Assembly: GCA_937893675.1 (NCBI GenBank)
Contig: CALBGI010000079.1
Location: 1 to 64,000, forward strand
Reading direction: 5' to 3'
From: an uncultured Blautia sp.
GTDB lineage: Bacteria; Bacillota; Clostridia; Lachnospirales; Lachnospiraceae
DNA: 64,000 nt
Numbering within the stretch: the first letter of the stretch is position 1; each line of letters begins with the position of its first letter. Made by a program: the position numbers and the translations under genes. Positions 34,513-43,970 of this stretch are shown here, in pieces. The notes under the pieces are model-generated. The model had not been told where the DNA came from. It saw only the letters and a program-made list of their open reading frames with translations, and made no database searches.

Positions 34513-34571
34513 AGATTCGTAAGAAAAGTCTTTTTGCCTGCAAGCAGTCAACAGCCTTTTCTTACGAATCT
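34513..34571 (-). other. 16-bp perfect inverted repeat after the binding-protein stop
   Basis: Arms AGATTCGTAAGAAAAG (34513-34528) and its exact complement (34556-34571) enclose a 27-base loop. It begins 8 bases past the stop codon. No T tract follows, so it more likely protects the upstream message from 3' exonucleases than terminates fully. Confidence 0.7.
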
Positions 34572-34578
34572 GCACTCA

Positions 34579-35700
34579 TTAGTCGTACAGGTTCGGAGCG
34601 ATGCTCTCGTCTTCCATGTTGTTTACATCATACCAGTAACCAGCGGTCGGGATGTCAGAAACTTCTTCGCCGTTAGCTGCTGCGGTCAGAGCGTAGATTG
34701 CATAGTAGCCCATCATCAGCGGAGACTGGGTAACAGCACCAAGGAAGGTACCATCCTGTACAGCTGCTTTGATGATAGAACCAGCGTCGAAACCAACACC
34801 GATCACATCGCCTGCTGCTGCGTCAGAACCAAGAACGTTCAGGTTTGCGTTAGCTGCAAGAACACCCTCAGCTGCAACCTGGTTGGAACCGAATACTGCG
34901 ATACAGTTTTCTTTGGAAAGGATTGCCTGTGCCTCTGTGGAGCAAAGCTCTACAGTTGTCTGTGCCGGAACTGCAACCTGGATTACAACGTCTGCGTCAG
35001 CTTCTTCTGCGTCAGCACCTTCTGCACCGTTTACATAGAACTCGTTACCAGCTACTGCTACCGTTTTGCCGTCAGCTTTTACAAGCTCGATCATCTTGTT
35101 GATGAATCCAAGACCACGCTGCTGAATGTTCAGACCAGTAGCATCCTGGTTAACTTCGCCAACGATAACCTGTCCCTCAGCGTTTGCGATAACGTCTTTG
35201 ATTGCTGCATACATGTTCTCTGCTGCTACGGCACCAGCCTGAGTATTGTCAGTAACAACCTCAGCTACTACAGCACCTTCCGGAGCATCCGCAACACCGG
35301 TATCGAAAGTTACAACCGGGATTCCCTGATCAGCACATGTCTGAAGTGCATCGATTACGGAAGAGGTATCGCATGCTGCAAGACCCATACCAACCGGTTT
35401 TGCTGCGATTGCAGTATTGATCATGTTTAACTGGTCAGCGATATCAGATTCGCTGTTCGGTCCCTGAGCCTTGAAGGTAACACCCAGCTCATCAGCTGCT
35501 TTCTGCATACCTTCTACGGCTGCCTGCCAGTAAGTAGACTGGAAGGATTTAACCATCATCGGGAACTCGTAAGCTTCTTTTGCTTCCAGTCCCTCGAACT
35601 GTGCTGCGGGATCTGCTGCTTCTTCAGCAAATACCGGAGCTGCCATTCCAGCTACCATAGCTGCGGTAAGACCCATTGCGATTAACTTTTTGATTTTCAT
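34579..35700 (-). CDS. Ribose-type ABC transporter substrate-binding protein
   Basis: A 373-residue type I sugar-binding protein. The signal peptide ends near VFA (residue 25). The mature part shows MMVKSFQSTYWQAAVEGMQKAADELG, PVGMGLAACDTSSVIDAL, IPVVTFDTGV and the later IAVFGSNQVAAEGVL. ATG 35700 follows AAGGAGG by 8 bases. It is the last gene of the transporter operon (permease, ATPase, permease, this). No lipobox Cys is present. The sugar is not predictable beyond the Peripla_BP_4 family. Confidence 0.9.
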   Translation of the reverse strand: MKIKKLIAMGLTAAMVAGMAAPVFAEEAADPAAQFEGLEAKEAYEFPMMVKSFQSTYWQAAVEGMQKAADELGVTFKAQGPNSESDIADQLNMINTAIAAKPVGMGLAACDTSSVIDALQTCADQGIPVVTFDTGVADAPEGAVVAEVVTDNTQAGAVAAENMYAAIKDVIANAEGQVIVGEVNQDATGLNIQQRGLGFINKMIELVKADGKTVAVAGNEFYVNGAEGADAEEADADVVIQVAVPAQTTVELCSTEAQAILSKENCIAVFGSNQVAAEGVLAANANLNVLGSDAAAGDVIGVGFDAGSIIKAAVQDGTFLGAVTQSPLMMGYYAIYALTAAANGEEVSDIPTAGYWYDVNNMEDESIAPNLYD

Positions 35701-35745
35701 TGCATTGTCCTCCTTTAAATTATATAGGTTTTGTTTTATGTAAGC

Positions 35746-35766
35746 CGCCAGGCAAAACGCCTGGCG
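35746..35766 (-). other. Intra-operon hairpin before the binding-protein gene
   Basis: CGCCAGGC/GCCTGGCG arms (35746-35753 and 35759-35766) with a 5-base loop, between permease and binding-protein genes and without a T run. Such hairpins often stabilise the downstream, highly expressed message. Confidence 0.6.
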
Positions 35767-35799
35767 TTTCACATACATGAGAAAATAGTGTAGCTGCTG

Positions 35800-36780
35800 T
35801 TATACTGCTGCGGCTTTCTTTTCTTTGAGAATATCGATCAATACCGCAACGATCAGTACGATACCGGTGATGATCTGCTGCCAGTTTGCCTGAAGTCCGA
35901 TATAGGGAAGTCCGGTCTTCAGAAGCATGATGACATACATACCAACAAAGGTTCCCAGAACAGATCCGTATCCGCCGGAAGCTGCAACGCCGCCTACGAA
36001 AACACCGCCGATGGCATCCATCTCAAGACCAGCGCCTGTACCCGGCTGTACCGTAGGTGTAACTGCCGCATACGCGATTGCTGCAAGACCTGTGAACAGA
36101 CCGCAGACAACATATACCATTACATGGTAGAATTTTACATTGATTCCGGAAAGAGCTGCTGCTTCTTTGTTGGAACCGATTGCGATAGTATAACGTCCGA
36201 ATTTTGTATGATTCAGCACAAATTCCATCAACAGAACCAGAAGAACCATCCACAGAAATCCAATGGGATAACGGTCAGCGCTTCTTCCGGTACCAACCGT
36301 AAGCTTGAAGATGGAGTGGAACCATCCGCCTTCCTGCGTAAGACCCGGCCACGGTGTCGCTGTATACAGGGAACCAAGTCCACGGGTGATCATACAGGTA
36401 CAAAGAGTTGCCAAAAACGGCGGCAGGTTCATTATTCCGATAAGGGTACCATTCAGAGCGCCGATCACAACACCCAGAAGAACACATACCAGCATTGCAA
36501 CAACAACCGGAACCCCCTGATTTCTGATAAGAGTTCCACCGATCAGTGCGTAACAAACCATACCGGTTCCGATTGACAGGTCTACACCGCCGGTGATCAA
36601 CGGGAAGGTAACACCAATCGCCATCAGAAGATCATAGTAGGAAAAGTCCAGCAAACTCAGCATAGTGTTGTACTGTCTGAACTCCTTGCTCATAAATGAG
36701 AAGATTGCTGTCAGGGCAATAACAACTAATAAAACAATAAATCTCTGATCACTTAAAATACTTTTTTTCTTCTTAGTCAT
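35800..36780 (-). CDS. Ribose-type ABC transporter permease (second)
   Basis: A 326-residue BPD_transp_2 family membrane protein with about nine hydrophobic segments. It has the family region IGVTFPLITGGVDLSIGTGMV and the coupling loop IGSNKEAAALSGINVKFYH. It lies 11 bases after the ATPase gene in the same operon and should pair with the permease at 38326-39303. Confidence 0.93.
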   Translation of the reverse strand: MTKKKKSILSDQRFIVLLVVIALTAIFSFMSKEFRQYNTMLSLLDFSYYDLLMAIGVTFPLITGGVDLSIGTGMVCYALIGGTLIRNQGVPVVVAMLVCVLLGVVIGALNGTLIGIMNLPPFLATLCTCMITRGLGSLYTATPWPGLTQEGGWFHSIFKLTVGTGRSADRYPIGFLWMVLLVLLMEFVLNHTKFGRYTIAIGSNKEAAALSGINVKFYHVMVYVVCGLFTGLAAIAYAAVTPTVQPGTGAGLEMDAIGGVFVGGVAASGGYGSVLGTFVGMYVIMLLKTGLPYIGLQANWQQIITGIVLIVAVLIDILKEKKAAAV

Positions 36781-36791
36781 GACTGTCCTCC

Positions 36792-38306
36792 TTAATCAAT
36801 GTTCCGTGTGGCCTTATCCATGATACTTTCCTGGGTTGCCTCGGAAATATCAATATTTCCGGTTACTTTACCCTCGCACATGATGATGATACGGTCACTC
36901 ATACGGAGAACTTCTGTCATTTCAGAGGAAATCATAATGATCGATTTTCCTTCTGCAGCCAGTTTGTTCATTAATTTGTAAATTTCATTCTTGGCACCAA
37001 CGTCGATACCTCTGGTAGGTTCATCGAAGATCAGGATATCACTGTCTCTGGTCAGCCATTTTGCAATAACCACCTTCTGCTGATTACCACCGGAAAGGTT
37101 GACAACAAGCTGCTCCGCATTGGGAGTCTTGGTAGCCAGATCCTTAATGTACTTCTCTGCAACCTCTTTTTCCTTGGCTTTGTTGATCAGAAGACCGCTG
37201 GAAAACTCTTCCATAGTTGCCAGGGTGGTATTCTCAATAACCGATTTCTGAACCACACAGCCATATCTTCTTCTGTCCTCTGACAGATAGCCGATACCAT
37301 ATTTTACAGCGTCCTGCGGGCTGTTGATCGTCACCTCGCGAAGCTGTCCGCTGTTCTTGTCCATAATGGAAATCTTTCCGCTCTGCTTCGGGTCTGCTCC
37401 GAACAGCGCTCTGGCTGTCTCGGTACGTCCTGCACCCATCAGACCGGAGAATCCGAGGATTTCTCCCTTGCGAAGCTCGAAGCTTACATCCTGCACCATC
37501 TTGCCTGCGTTCAGGTGTTCTACCTTCAGAACCACCGGAGCGTCCGGCGCAACCATGCTGTGCTGCTTCGGGTCTTCGTAAATAACACGACCAACCATCA
37601 TGTTGATGATGTCTTCCTTGGTACTGTCTGCTGTGATCAGAGTTCCCACATATCCACCGTCACGCATAACGGTTACACGGTCTGTGATGACCTTGATCTC
37701 GTCCATACGGTGAGAGATGTAAACAATACCCAGATTCTTCTCACGAAGGTCGCGGATAATGTTGAACAGATCTGCGATCTCCTTTTCTGTCAGCGCTGCA
37801 GACGGCTCGTCAAAGATAATGACCTCTGCTTTGTGAGAAATTGCTTTTGCGATCTCGCACATCTGCTGTTTTCCGACAGTCAGGTTGTGCATTTTTTCTC
37901 TGGGGTCAATGTCGATGTTCAGATCCCTGAACAGCTTCTTTGACTCCTCGATCATCTTTTTGTCATCAATGCGGAAGCCTTTTTTCGGCTCACGTCCGAT
38001 GAAAATATTCTGTGCAACCGTGAGGTCGCCCACCATGTTAAGCTCCTGATGCACGATTACCACACCTGCATCCTGTGCTTCTCTGGTGTTATGGAATTCT
38101 GTTTCTTTTCCTTTATAAGTAATGGATCCGGAATCCTTCTGATAAATACCGGTAAGCACTTTCATCAGAGTGGATTTTCCGGCACCATTTTCGCCCATAA
38201 GTGCATGTACTTCGCCGCGTCTTACTTCAAAATTAACGTGGTCAAGAGCATGAACTCCAGGAAAGGACTTATCAATGTCCTTCATAGTTAAGATAACTTC
38301 ACCCAT
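36792..38306 (-). CDS. Ribose-type ABC transporter ATP-binding protein
   Basis: A 504-residue tandem ATPase. The N-terminal module has GENGAGKST, LTVGKQQ and VIIFDEPSAAL; the C-terminal module has GLMGAGRTE, LSGGNQQKV and ILIFDEPTRGID. ATG 38306 follows AAGGAGG by 8 bases, so the in-frame reading from 38360 is not used. The two permeases flank it in the operon. RbsA/MglA-like architecture is clear. Confidence 0.94.
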   Translation of the reverse strand: MGEVILTMKDIDKSFPGVHALDHVNFEVRRGEVHALMGENGAGKSTLMKVLTGIYQKDSGSITYKGKETEFHNTREAQDAGVVIVHQELNMVGDLTVAQNIFIGREPKKGFRIDDKKMIEESKKLFRDLNIDIDPREKMHNLTVGKQQMCEIAKAISHKAEVIIFDEPSAALTEKEIADLFNIIRDLREKNLGIVYISHRMDEIKVITDRVTVMRDGGYVGTLITADSTKEDIINMMVGRVIYEDPKQHSMVAPDAPVVLKVEHLNAGKMVQDVSFELRKGEILGFSGLMGAGRTETARALFGADPKQSGKISIMDKNSGQLREVTINSPQDAVKYGIGYLSEDRRRYGCVVQKSVIENTTLATMEEFSSGLLINKAKEKEVAEKYIKDLATKTPNAEQLVVNLSGGNQQKVVIAKWLTRDSDILIFDEPTRGIDVGAKNEIYKLMNKLAAEGKSIIMISSEMTEVLRMSDRIIIMCEGKVTGNIDISEATQESIMDKATRNID

Positions 38307-38325
38307 TGTTGCATCCTCCTTCCCA

Positions 38326-39303
38326 TTAATTCTTTCTGCGTCTTGCAGAAACATCGGCATAAACTGCTACGATTACGATGATACCGGTGATGATCATCTG
38401 CTGTCCTTTGCCAAGGCCAAATGCCATGATACCCTGCTGCAGAAGAGAGATGATAGCCACGCCGATCACAGTACCGCCGATGGATGCAAGTCCGCCGACC
38501 ATGGATGTACCGCCCATAACGCAGCCTGCAATCGCCTCGTTATTGTACTGGTCGCCATATCCCGGCTGAACGGTTGTGTATGTAGCAACAAAGAACAGCG
38601 CTGCGATACCTGCCATCAGACCACAGATCATGTAAGCAAGCATACGCCATTTTCTGGTGTTGACACCGGAAAGGCGGACAGCCTCGCTGTTGGAACCAAG
38701 ACAGAGAATGTAGCGTCCTGGTTTTGTGCGGTAAAGAACAATGCCGCAGAGAACGGCAACCCCAAGGAAAATTACCAGGCCTACCGGAAATCCGTTGTAG
38801 GAAACGATATTTCTGAACCAGCCATTTACCGGATCGCTGTTCTGCGGCCAGCTTACAGACTGGGTCTTGGTAAATACAGATGCAAGACCTTTGGCAATAT
38901 TCATGGATGCCATGGACACGATGAACGGCGGTACAGACATATAAGATACCAGCCAGCCGTTAAAGATACCAAAGCAAAGACCGATGAGAATGCAAAGCAC
39001 CATAGAAAGTACAAGCGGAACGCCGTAGCTGTTCAGGCAGTAGCCGGAAACCAGTGCACAGCAGAACATAACTGGTCCGATGGAGAAATCGATTCCTCCG
39101 GTCGCAATTACGAACGTAACGCCCAGTGACAAAAAGCCCAGGAAGTACACGTAATTCAGAGTAGATTTAATACTGTCCATGACCGGGAATTTTGCTCCCA
39201 GAGCCACTCTGAAAACCACAAACATCAGAACCAGAATACCTACCAGCAGGATTCTGTTCAGGCCGAGCTTTTTCACAATTGGATTTTGTTTCAGCTTTTC
39301 CAA
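38326..39303 (-). CDS. Ribose-type ABC transporter permease (first)
   Basis: A 325-residue BPD_transp_2 permease with the GVTFVIATGGIDFSIGPVMF segment and coupling loop GSNSEAVRLSGVNTRKW. The likely start is TTG 39303, with GAGGAGGG 7 bases upstream; an ATG at 39333 has no ribosome site. It is the first gene of the operon, 57 bases downstream of a sigma-A-like promoter. Confidence 0.9.
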   Translation of the reverse strand: MEKLKQNPIVKKLGLNRILLVGILVLMFVVFRVALGAKFPVMDSIKSTLNYVYFLGFLSLGVTFVIATGGIDFSIGPVMFCCALVSGYCLNSYGVPLVLSMVLCILIGLCFGIFNGWLVSYMSVPPFIVSMASMNIAKGLASVFTKTQSVSWPQNSDPVNGWFRNIVSYNGFPVGLVIFLGVAVLCGIVLYRTKPGRYILCLGSNSEAVRLSGVNTRKWRMLAYMICGLMAGIAALFFVATYTTVQPGYGDQYNNEAIAGCVMGGTSMVGGLASIGGTVIGVAIISLLQQGIMAFGLGKGQQMIITGIIVIVAVYADVSARRRKN

Positions 39304-39359
39304 TTTTTTACCCTCCTCACGTTTTTTACACATTTTTGTGTTTTCTTATCATCGTTACA

Positions 39360-39388
39360 ATCATAACGTGAAATCCGCGGAATTGTAA
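39360..39388 (-). promoter_or_regulatory. Promoter of the second sugar transporter operon
   Basis: Minus-strand TTACAA (39383-39388) and TATGAT (39360-39365) with a 17-base spacer. The next upstream item is the terminator of the sensor operon, so this starts a new transcript. Confidence 0.65.
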
Positions 39389-39402
39389 TGGAATATCTTC
39401 CA

Positions 39403-39448
39403 AAAAAAGGTTAAATATTTACGGTAATGTAAATATTTAACCTTTTTT
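39403..39448 (-). terminator. Strong bidirectional-type terminator after the sensor operon
   Basis: Twenty-base complementary arms (39403-39422 and 39429-39448) with a 6-base loop, and A/T tracts at the ends, 20 bases after the binding-protein stop at 39469. Confidence 0.85.
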
Positions 39449-39468
39449 GTTTGTCGCTTTTGCCATTT

Positions 39469-40482
39469 TCAGGATGTTTCCTGCAGAGCTCCTGTAATGA
39501 TTTGGGTATTAAAGGGAAATAAAAGCTTTTCAATCTCACTGGAATACATATTCTTTGGTGTTACCAGCTCGCAGCCGGAATTGATATCCGGATCATAGCT
39601 CTGGCCTCTCAAAAGCCTGGAGGTCTCCTCCACTCCCATATATCCCATCTTAAACGCTTTCTGGATCACAATCCCCTTGAACACGCCCTGCTCCATAAGC
39701 CGGACCGCCTCTTGCGAGCTGTCCACGCCCACAACCTGGATCCTGTCTTCTGCACCCACTGCCTTTACGGCTCTGGCCGCGCCTACGGAAGAATATTCAT
39801 TCATTCCCGCCACCATCTTGAGGTCCGGGTATTTTTCCATAAGCTCCATGGTAAGATCATAGGACTTGTCATAATTGGAATCGCAGTACACCACATCCAC
39901 AATGTTCTTCTCCAGCTCGCCCAGTCCCTGACGAAAGCCCTCTTCCCTCTCCACTGCCGTGGAAACGCCTTTGACATGAACCACCACTGCGATCTTGTCA
40001 TCCGGCTGAAGAAGCGATGCCGCAAATTCACCCAGCTTCTGCCCTGCTTCCACATTGTCTGTGGCCACCGTGATATCCTGGATATTCTGTTCTGTATAGG
40101 AGTCAATATACGTGATGCGGATTCCCTTTTCCCTGGCCTCCTCCAGAAGGCTGTCCGATTCCGTAAAGCTGGACGGCGAAATCAAAATGGCATCCGGCTG
40201 TTTCCCGATCGCTTCTTTCAGGAGAAAGTTCTGCCGTTTTACATCATTTTCATTCTCCGGAGCCAGAATCTCCAAATCTGTATTATATTCTATGGCAGCC
40301 ATCTTCACTCCCTGGATCAGGGACGACCAGAAATCGTTGCTGTCATCCTCCACCTTGGGAATATAGATCATGGAAAGACGGCGCTCCCCGCCAGTTGCAT
40401 TGCGGTAATAAAAGATTCCTGCCATGGCTGCCGCCGCCAAGAGAGGCAGCAATATGGCAATCCATTTTTTATACTTTTTCAT
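39469..40482 (-). CDS. Membrane-tethered sugar-binding protein of a sensor system
   Basis: A 337-residue type I periplasmic-binding-protein domain behind one N-terminal membrane segment (residues 8-26) with no lipobox. The core shows FWSSLIQGVKMAAIEYNTDLEIL, DAILISPSSFTESDSL, ITYIDSYTEQ and VVGVDSSQEAVRLMEQG. It is coupled by an ATGA overlap to the histidine kinase, which in turn overlaps the response regulator. The arrangement suggests it presents sugar to the kinase rather than to a transporter. The second ABC operon lies next to it. Confidence 0.88.
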   Translation of the reverse strand: MKKYKKWIAILLPLLAAAAMAGIFYYRNATGGERRLSMIYIPKVEDDSNDFWSSLIQGVKMAAIEYNTDLEILAPENENDVKRQNFLLKEAIGKQPDAILISPSSFTESDSLLEEAREKGIRITYIDSYTEQNIQDITVATDNVEAGQKLGEFAASLLQPDDKIAVVVHVKGVSTAVEREEGFRQGLGELEKNIVDVVYCDSNYDKSYDLTMELMEKYPDLKMVAGMNEYSSVGAARAVKAVGAEDRIQVVGVDSSQEAVRLMEQGVFKGIVIQKAFKMGYMGVEETSRLLRGQSYDPDINSGCELVTPKNMYSSEIEKLLFPFNTQIITGALQETS

Positions 40483-42272
40483 TGCTGTCCCTCCTGATTT
40501 CCCGGTATGGTGATCGTGGCTGTCGTGCCCTTTCCCTTTTCACTTTCGTATGTGATGCCATACTCGCTTCCATAATAAAGCTGAAGGCGTTTCTGCACAT
40601 TATAAACACCCACGCCATTGGAACGGTAGTTGACCTTGTGCTTCTCAAAAATATGCTCCAGTACCTCCGGCTCCATCCCCACACCGTCGTCGATCACCTG
40701 GATAACCGCGTTTCCGTCTTTCAGGAATCCCTTCACCAGAAGAAGTCCCTTGCTCTCCTTGTACTTCAGACCATGATAAATGGCATTCTCAATAATCGGC
40801 TGCAGAACCAGCTTAATGAGACGGATATTTAATATGGAAGGTTCTACGTCAATCCGGAACTCCATTTTGTCCTTGTAACGCATTTTCTGGATGGTGAGAT
40901 AGCCTCTGGCATACTCTATTTCCTGCCCGATGGAGATCACCTCGTCCTCATTGCTGATGCTCTGCCTGAGAAGCCGTGCCAGAGAAGCTGTCATGAGAAC
41001 GACCTCTTCATTCTTTTTCCCTTCGGCCATCCAGATAATGGAATCCAGCGTATTGTAAAGAAAATGCGGATTGATCTGAGACTGGAGCGCTTTGAGCTCA
41101 CTCTTTCTCTTTGCTTCCTGCTCCCGGATATTCTGCTCCATCAGCTCCTGTATCCGGTGCGTCATCACATTGAACGATGTCGTAAGGCTTCCTATTTCAT
41201 TGGCGGAATCTACCACAATATCCGAGACGGAAAAATCCCCTTCCTGCACCCGCTCCATGGAATCGCAAAGCTTCTGAAGCGGCTGCGTGATACTCTTGGC
41301 GATAAATCTGGAAAAAACAAGCGCTCCTGCCATCAGTCCCGCCGCCACAAGAATGTAAAGACTCTGTGCCTTGTTGCTTTTTCGCAGAAGCTCCTCCACG
41401 CGCACACAGTCCACTACCGTCCAGCCTGTTTTTGCAGAACGGGAAATGGAATACAGCTTCTCGGTACTTCCTTTCCCGGAAAGAATCGTATCCGAATCCG
41501 CCTCCATGATCAGACGGATGTTTTCTGTCTGCAGCTCATTGTAGAGCTGCTGCTGCTGCGGATGATACACAATATTTCCATCCGCATCCAGAATAAACGC
41601 ATACCCCTGAGTTCCCACCATCCCCTGGTTGCAAAGCTCACTGATCGCGCTGTAATTCAGATCTATGAAAAAAACGCCCTCTTTTTCCCTGCCGGAGCCG
41701 GAGTTCAAATTGCGGATCCCCCGGCTCAGGGTGATCACCCAGGGACGCTCCCCGCTGATGATATGCTGCACATGGGAGGACGTGAGATAGGATGCTTCTG
41801 TTCCGTTCAACGCATTCTCATACCATTCCTGGGTATGGATATCCAGATACGGATTCGGAACCTCTCTTCCGTCATTAATGAGCATTTTTCCGTTTTCGGA
41901 AATGATGCCAAGATTCAAAATGTCGCTGCGGCTGTCCAGAATCGTCTCAAACTGGTTTAAAATGCGCCCTTTTGCCTCCTGGTCTTCCTCATCTCCGAAC
42001 AGATACTTCTGCACATCCTCGTTGCTGGATACCAGATAGGAAATATTGGTCATATAATCAATATAAGAATCAATATTCTGGTTCATCTGCTGGATGATCT
42101 TGTGGGTATATAAGGAAGAATTTTCAAAAATGGACTGTCTTGTGTAGCTCATGGAAATTACGGTCACAATTCCTACCGCGCCAAGGAGCAGCATAGACAC
42201 AAAGGCAAAAATAACGCTCTGGAGGCTTTTGAATCTGCGCATCAAAAAACCTCCCGGACTGTATTTTTTCAT
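40479..42272 (-). CDS. YesM-type sensor histidine kinase
   Basis: A 597-residue kinase with a membrane segment near 20-42, an extracytoplasmic sensor to about 300 (dCache-like), a second membrane segment (about 305-320), and HAMP. His_kinase follows with His403 in QINPHFLYNTLD, then an ATPase domain ending GYGITYESEKGKGT-like. ATG 42272 overlaps the regulator stop as ATGA; ATG 42242, with GGGAGG 7 bases upstream, is an equally good start. It works with the adjacent response regulator and the membrane-tethered binding protein. Confidence 0.93.
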   Translation of the reverse strand: MKKYSPGGFLMRRFKSLQSVIFAFVSMLLLGAVGIVTVISMSYTRQSIFENSSLYTHKIIQQMNQNIDSYIDYMTNISYLVSSNEDVQKYLFGDEEDQEAKGRILNQFETILDSRSDILNLGIISENGKMLINDGREVPNPYLDIHTQEWYENALNGTEASYLTSSHVQHIISGERPWVITLSRGIRNLNSGSGREKEGVFFIDLNYSAISELCNQGMVGTQGYAFILDADGNIVYHPQQQQLYNELQTENIRLIMEADSDTILSGKGSTEKLYSISRSAKTGWTVVDCVRVEELLRKSNKAQSLYILVAAGLMAGALVFSRFIAKSITQPLQKLCDSMERVQEGDFSVSDIVVDSANEIGSLTTSFNVMTHRIQELMEQNIREQEAKRKSELKALQSQINPHFLYNTLDSIIWMAEGKKNEEVVLMTASLARLLRQSISNEDEVISIGQEIEYARGYLTIQKMRYKDKMEFRIDVEPSILNIRLIKLVLQPIIENAIYHGLKYKESKGLLLVKGFLKDGNAVIQVIDDGVGMEPEVLEHIFEKHKVNYRSNGVGVYNVQKRLQLYYGSEYGITYESEKGKGTTATITIPGNQEGQQ

Positions 42273-43888
42273 TTTCTTTTCCCCCTGGCATACTCCGTCG
42301 GGGTCACACCTGTCATTTTTTTGAAGGAAATACCGAAATAATGGGGATCCGAAAATCCGACCTTTTTGGCGATCTCATAGTTTTTCATAGTCGTCTTCTC
42401 CAAAAGCTCCTTCGCCTTTTCCATTCTTGCCCGTATGAGAACCTCCGTAAATGTCTCCCCTGTCATTTTCTTGAAAATATTGCTGAAATAGCTGGTGCTG
42501 ATATTCAAATAAGAACAGATGTCGTTAAGCCCCAGATCCGGCTCCATATAATTCTTCTGAATATAATCCAGCGCAAGGCGCGCCTGCCGCTCCTCAGAAG
42601 AGCTGTTCATGTCGCTGAGCATGTTGAAGATCTTCATGATATAGGCTTCCACGATCTGACACGCGCTGTCAAAGGACTTCTGCTCTGTGATCTGATGCAG
42701 AAGCTCTTCCCGCCCCTGCCGCACGCAGTGCATATCCGCAAAAACATCCTCGCAGATCCGGTCCATGGTTCGGATGATCTGCTGCAGATACATGCAGGCG
42801 CGGCTTTTTTCCACCAGCGCACTGCGGATGGCGTCTTTCATTTCCTGAAAAGCAGCTCCCACGTCCTCTCGCCTGCCCGCCTTCATCGCTTCTGTAAAGG
42901 TTTCCAGGAGACTGTCGATCGGCACACTTCGGCCGCCCGGCTGCTCCGCCATATCGAGAAGGAGCCTTCCTCCCAGAAGATAACGGTACTGCATGGCCTG
43001 GGCTGCCATATCGTGGGAAATCAAAAGCTTGTCCGGCGTTTTTACCCAGCCTCCGATCCCCACAGAAACCTCAATCCCCATAACCTCCTGCATCTTGTCC
43101 TGGATCTCCCGGCAGATCTCTCTTGTCTTGGCCGCAAAATTCCGGCTCCATTTTTCCTGGAACAACAGGCACACTCGATTGCCGCCTTCCTGATACGCCA
43201 CGCCCGCCTGCTCTCTGGTTATGATCTCATCGCTGATATTATAGAGCACAAATGCCATAAGCGCGCTCTCCTGTCTTTTTTCCATATCCAGCTGATACAT
43301 ATCCGAATACAGGTCAATGTCAAACATGGCCACCCGATACCGCACCGCAGAAAGCTCAATTCCCATGCTTCTCAGCTTTTCCAGACTCTCTTCCACATTT
43401 GTGGTACAGTTCACCAGCGCCTCGATCGCCTTGGAACGGATCACCTGGGCATTTTTGCGGTAATTCTCTGAGGTTTTGGTAAGCTCCTCCATTTTCTGCT
43501 TTTCTTCCCGCTTCTGCTCCACCTTCTCCTTCATGCGGTTGATCACCTCCGCCAGCTCCACCGCAGTCACCGGCTTCAGCAGATATTCGCTGACATTGTA
43601 CTGAATCGCTTTTTTGGCGTACTCGAACTCACCAAAGCCGCTGAATATCACGATCACAATATCCGGATAATTATCATGCAGAAAATGGCTCAGTTCCATC
43701 CCGTCCACATAAGGCATGCAGATATCCGTGAGCACAATATCCACCGGATGCTCCTGCACAAATTCCATCGCCTGCCGGCCGTTCTCGCAATCCCCCACAA
43801 GCTCACAGTCAAGTCCCGCCCAGTCTATATTCTCTCTTATGGCATCACGTACCAGAATCTCGTCATCTACCAGTAAAACACGGTACAT
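42269..43888 (-). CDS. YesN-type response regulator with AraC output domain
   Basis: A 539-residue regulator. The receiver has Asp55 in IVLTDICMPYVDG and Lys in YLLKPVT; the C-terminus has the AraC domain LGLNDICSYLNISTSYFSNIFKKMTG and NYEIAKKVGFSDPHYFGISFKKMTG. The middle is a long helical linker. It is first in a three-gene operon with the kinase and binding protein. The second sugar transporter is its likely target. A sigma-A-like promoter and a 10-bp direct repeat precede it. Confidence 0.94.
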   Translation of the reverse strand: MYRVLLVDDEILVRDAIRENIDWAGLDCELVGDCENGRQAMEFVQEHPVDIVLTDICMPYVDGMELSHFLHDNYPDIVIVIFSGFGEFEYAKKAIQYNVSEYLLKPVTAVELAEVINRMKEKVEQKREEKQKMEELTKTSENYRKNAQVIRSKAIEALVNCTTNVEESLEKLRSMGIELSAVRYRVAMFDIDLYSDMYQLDMEKRQESALMAFVLYNISDEIITREQAGVAYQEGGNRVCLLFQEKWSRNFAAKTREICREIQDKMQEVMGIEVSVGIGGWVKTPDKLLISHDMAAQAMQYRYLLGGRLLLDMAEQPGGRSVPIDSLLETFTEAMKAGRREDVGAAFQEMKDAIRSALVEKSRACMYLQQIIRTMDRICEDVFADMHCVRQGREELLHQITEQKSFDSACQIVEAYIMKIFNMLSDMNSSSEERQARLALDYIQKNYMEPDLGLNDICSYLNISTSYFSNIFKKMTGETFTEVLIRARMEKAKELLEKTTMKNYEIAKKVGFSDPHYFGISFKKMTGVTPTEYARGKRK

Positions 43889-43921
43889 GGATATTCCTCC
43901 TTGAGTTTTCGTTATACGGAT

Positions 43922-43950
43922 ATGGTATCACGAAAACGCAGGATTTACAA
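43922..43950 (-). promoter_or_regulatory. Promoter of the response regulator-kinase operon
   Basis: Minus-strand TTGTAA (43945-43950) and TACCAT (43922-43927) with a 17-base spacer. A weak -10 fits an activated promoter. Confidence 0.6.
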
Positions 43951-43970
43951 TTGTCTAATATTGTCTAATA
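43951..43970. repeat. Tandem 10-bp direct repeat upstream of the -35
   Basis: TTGTCTAATA occurs twice in a row, one helical turn apart, abutting the -35 box of the regulator operon and overlapping the end of the upstream M24 gene. It fits an AraC-type activator half-site pair. Confidence 0.55.
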
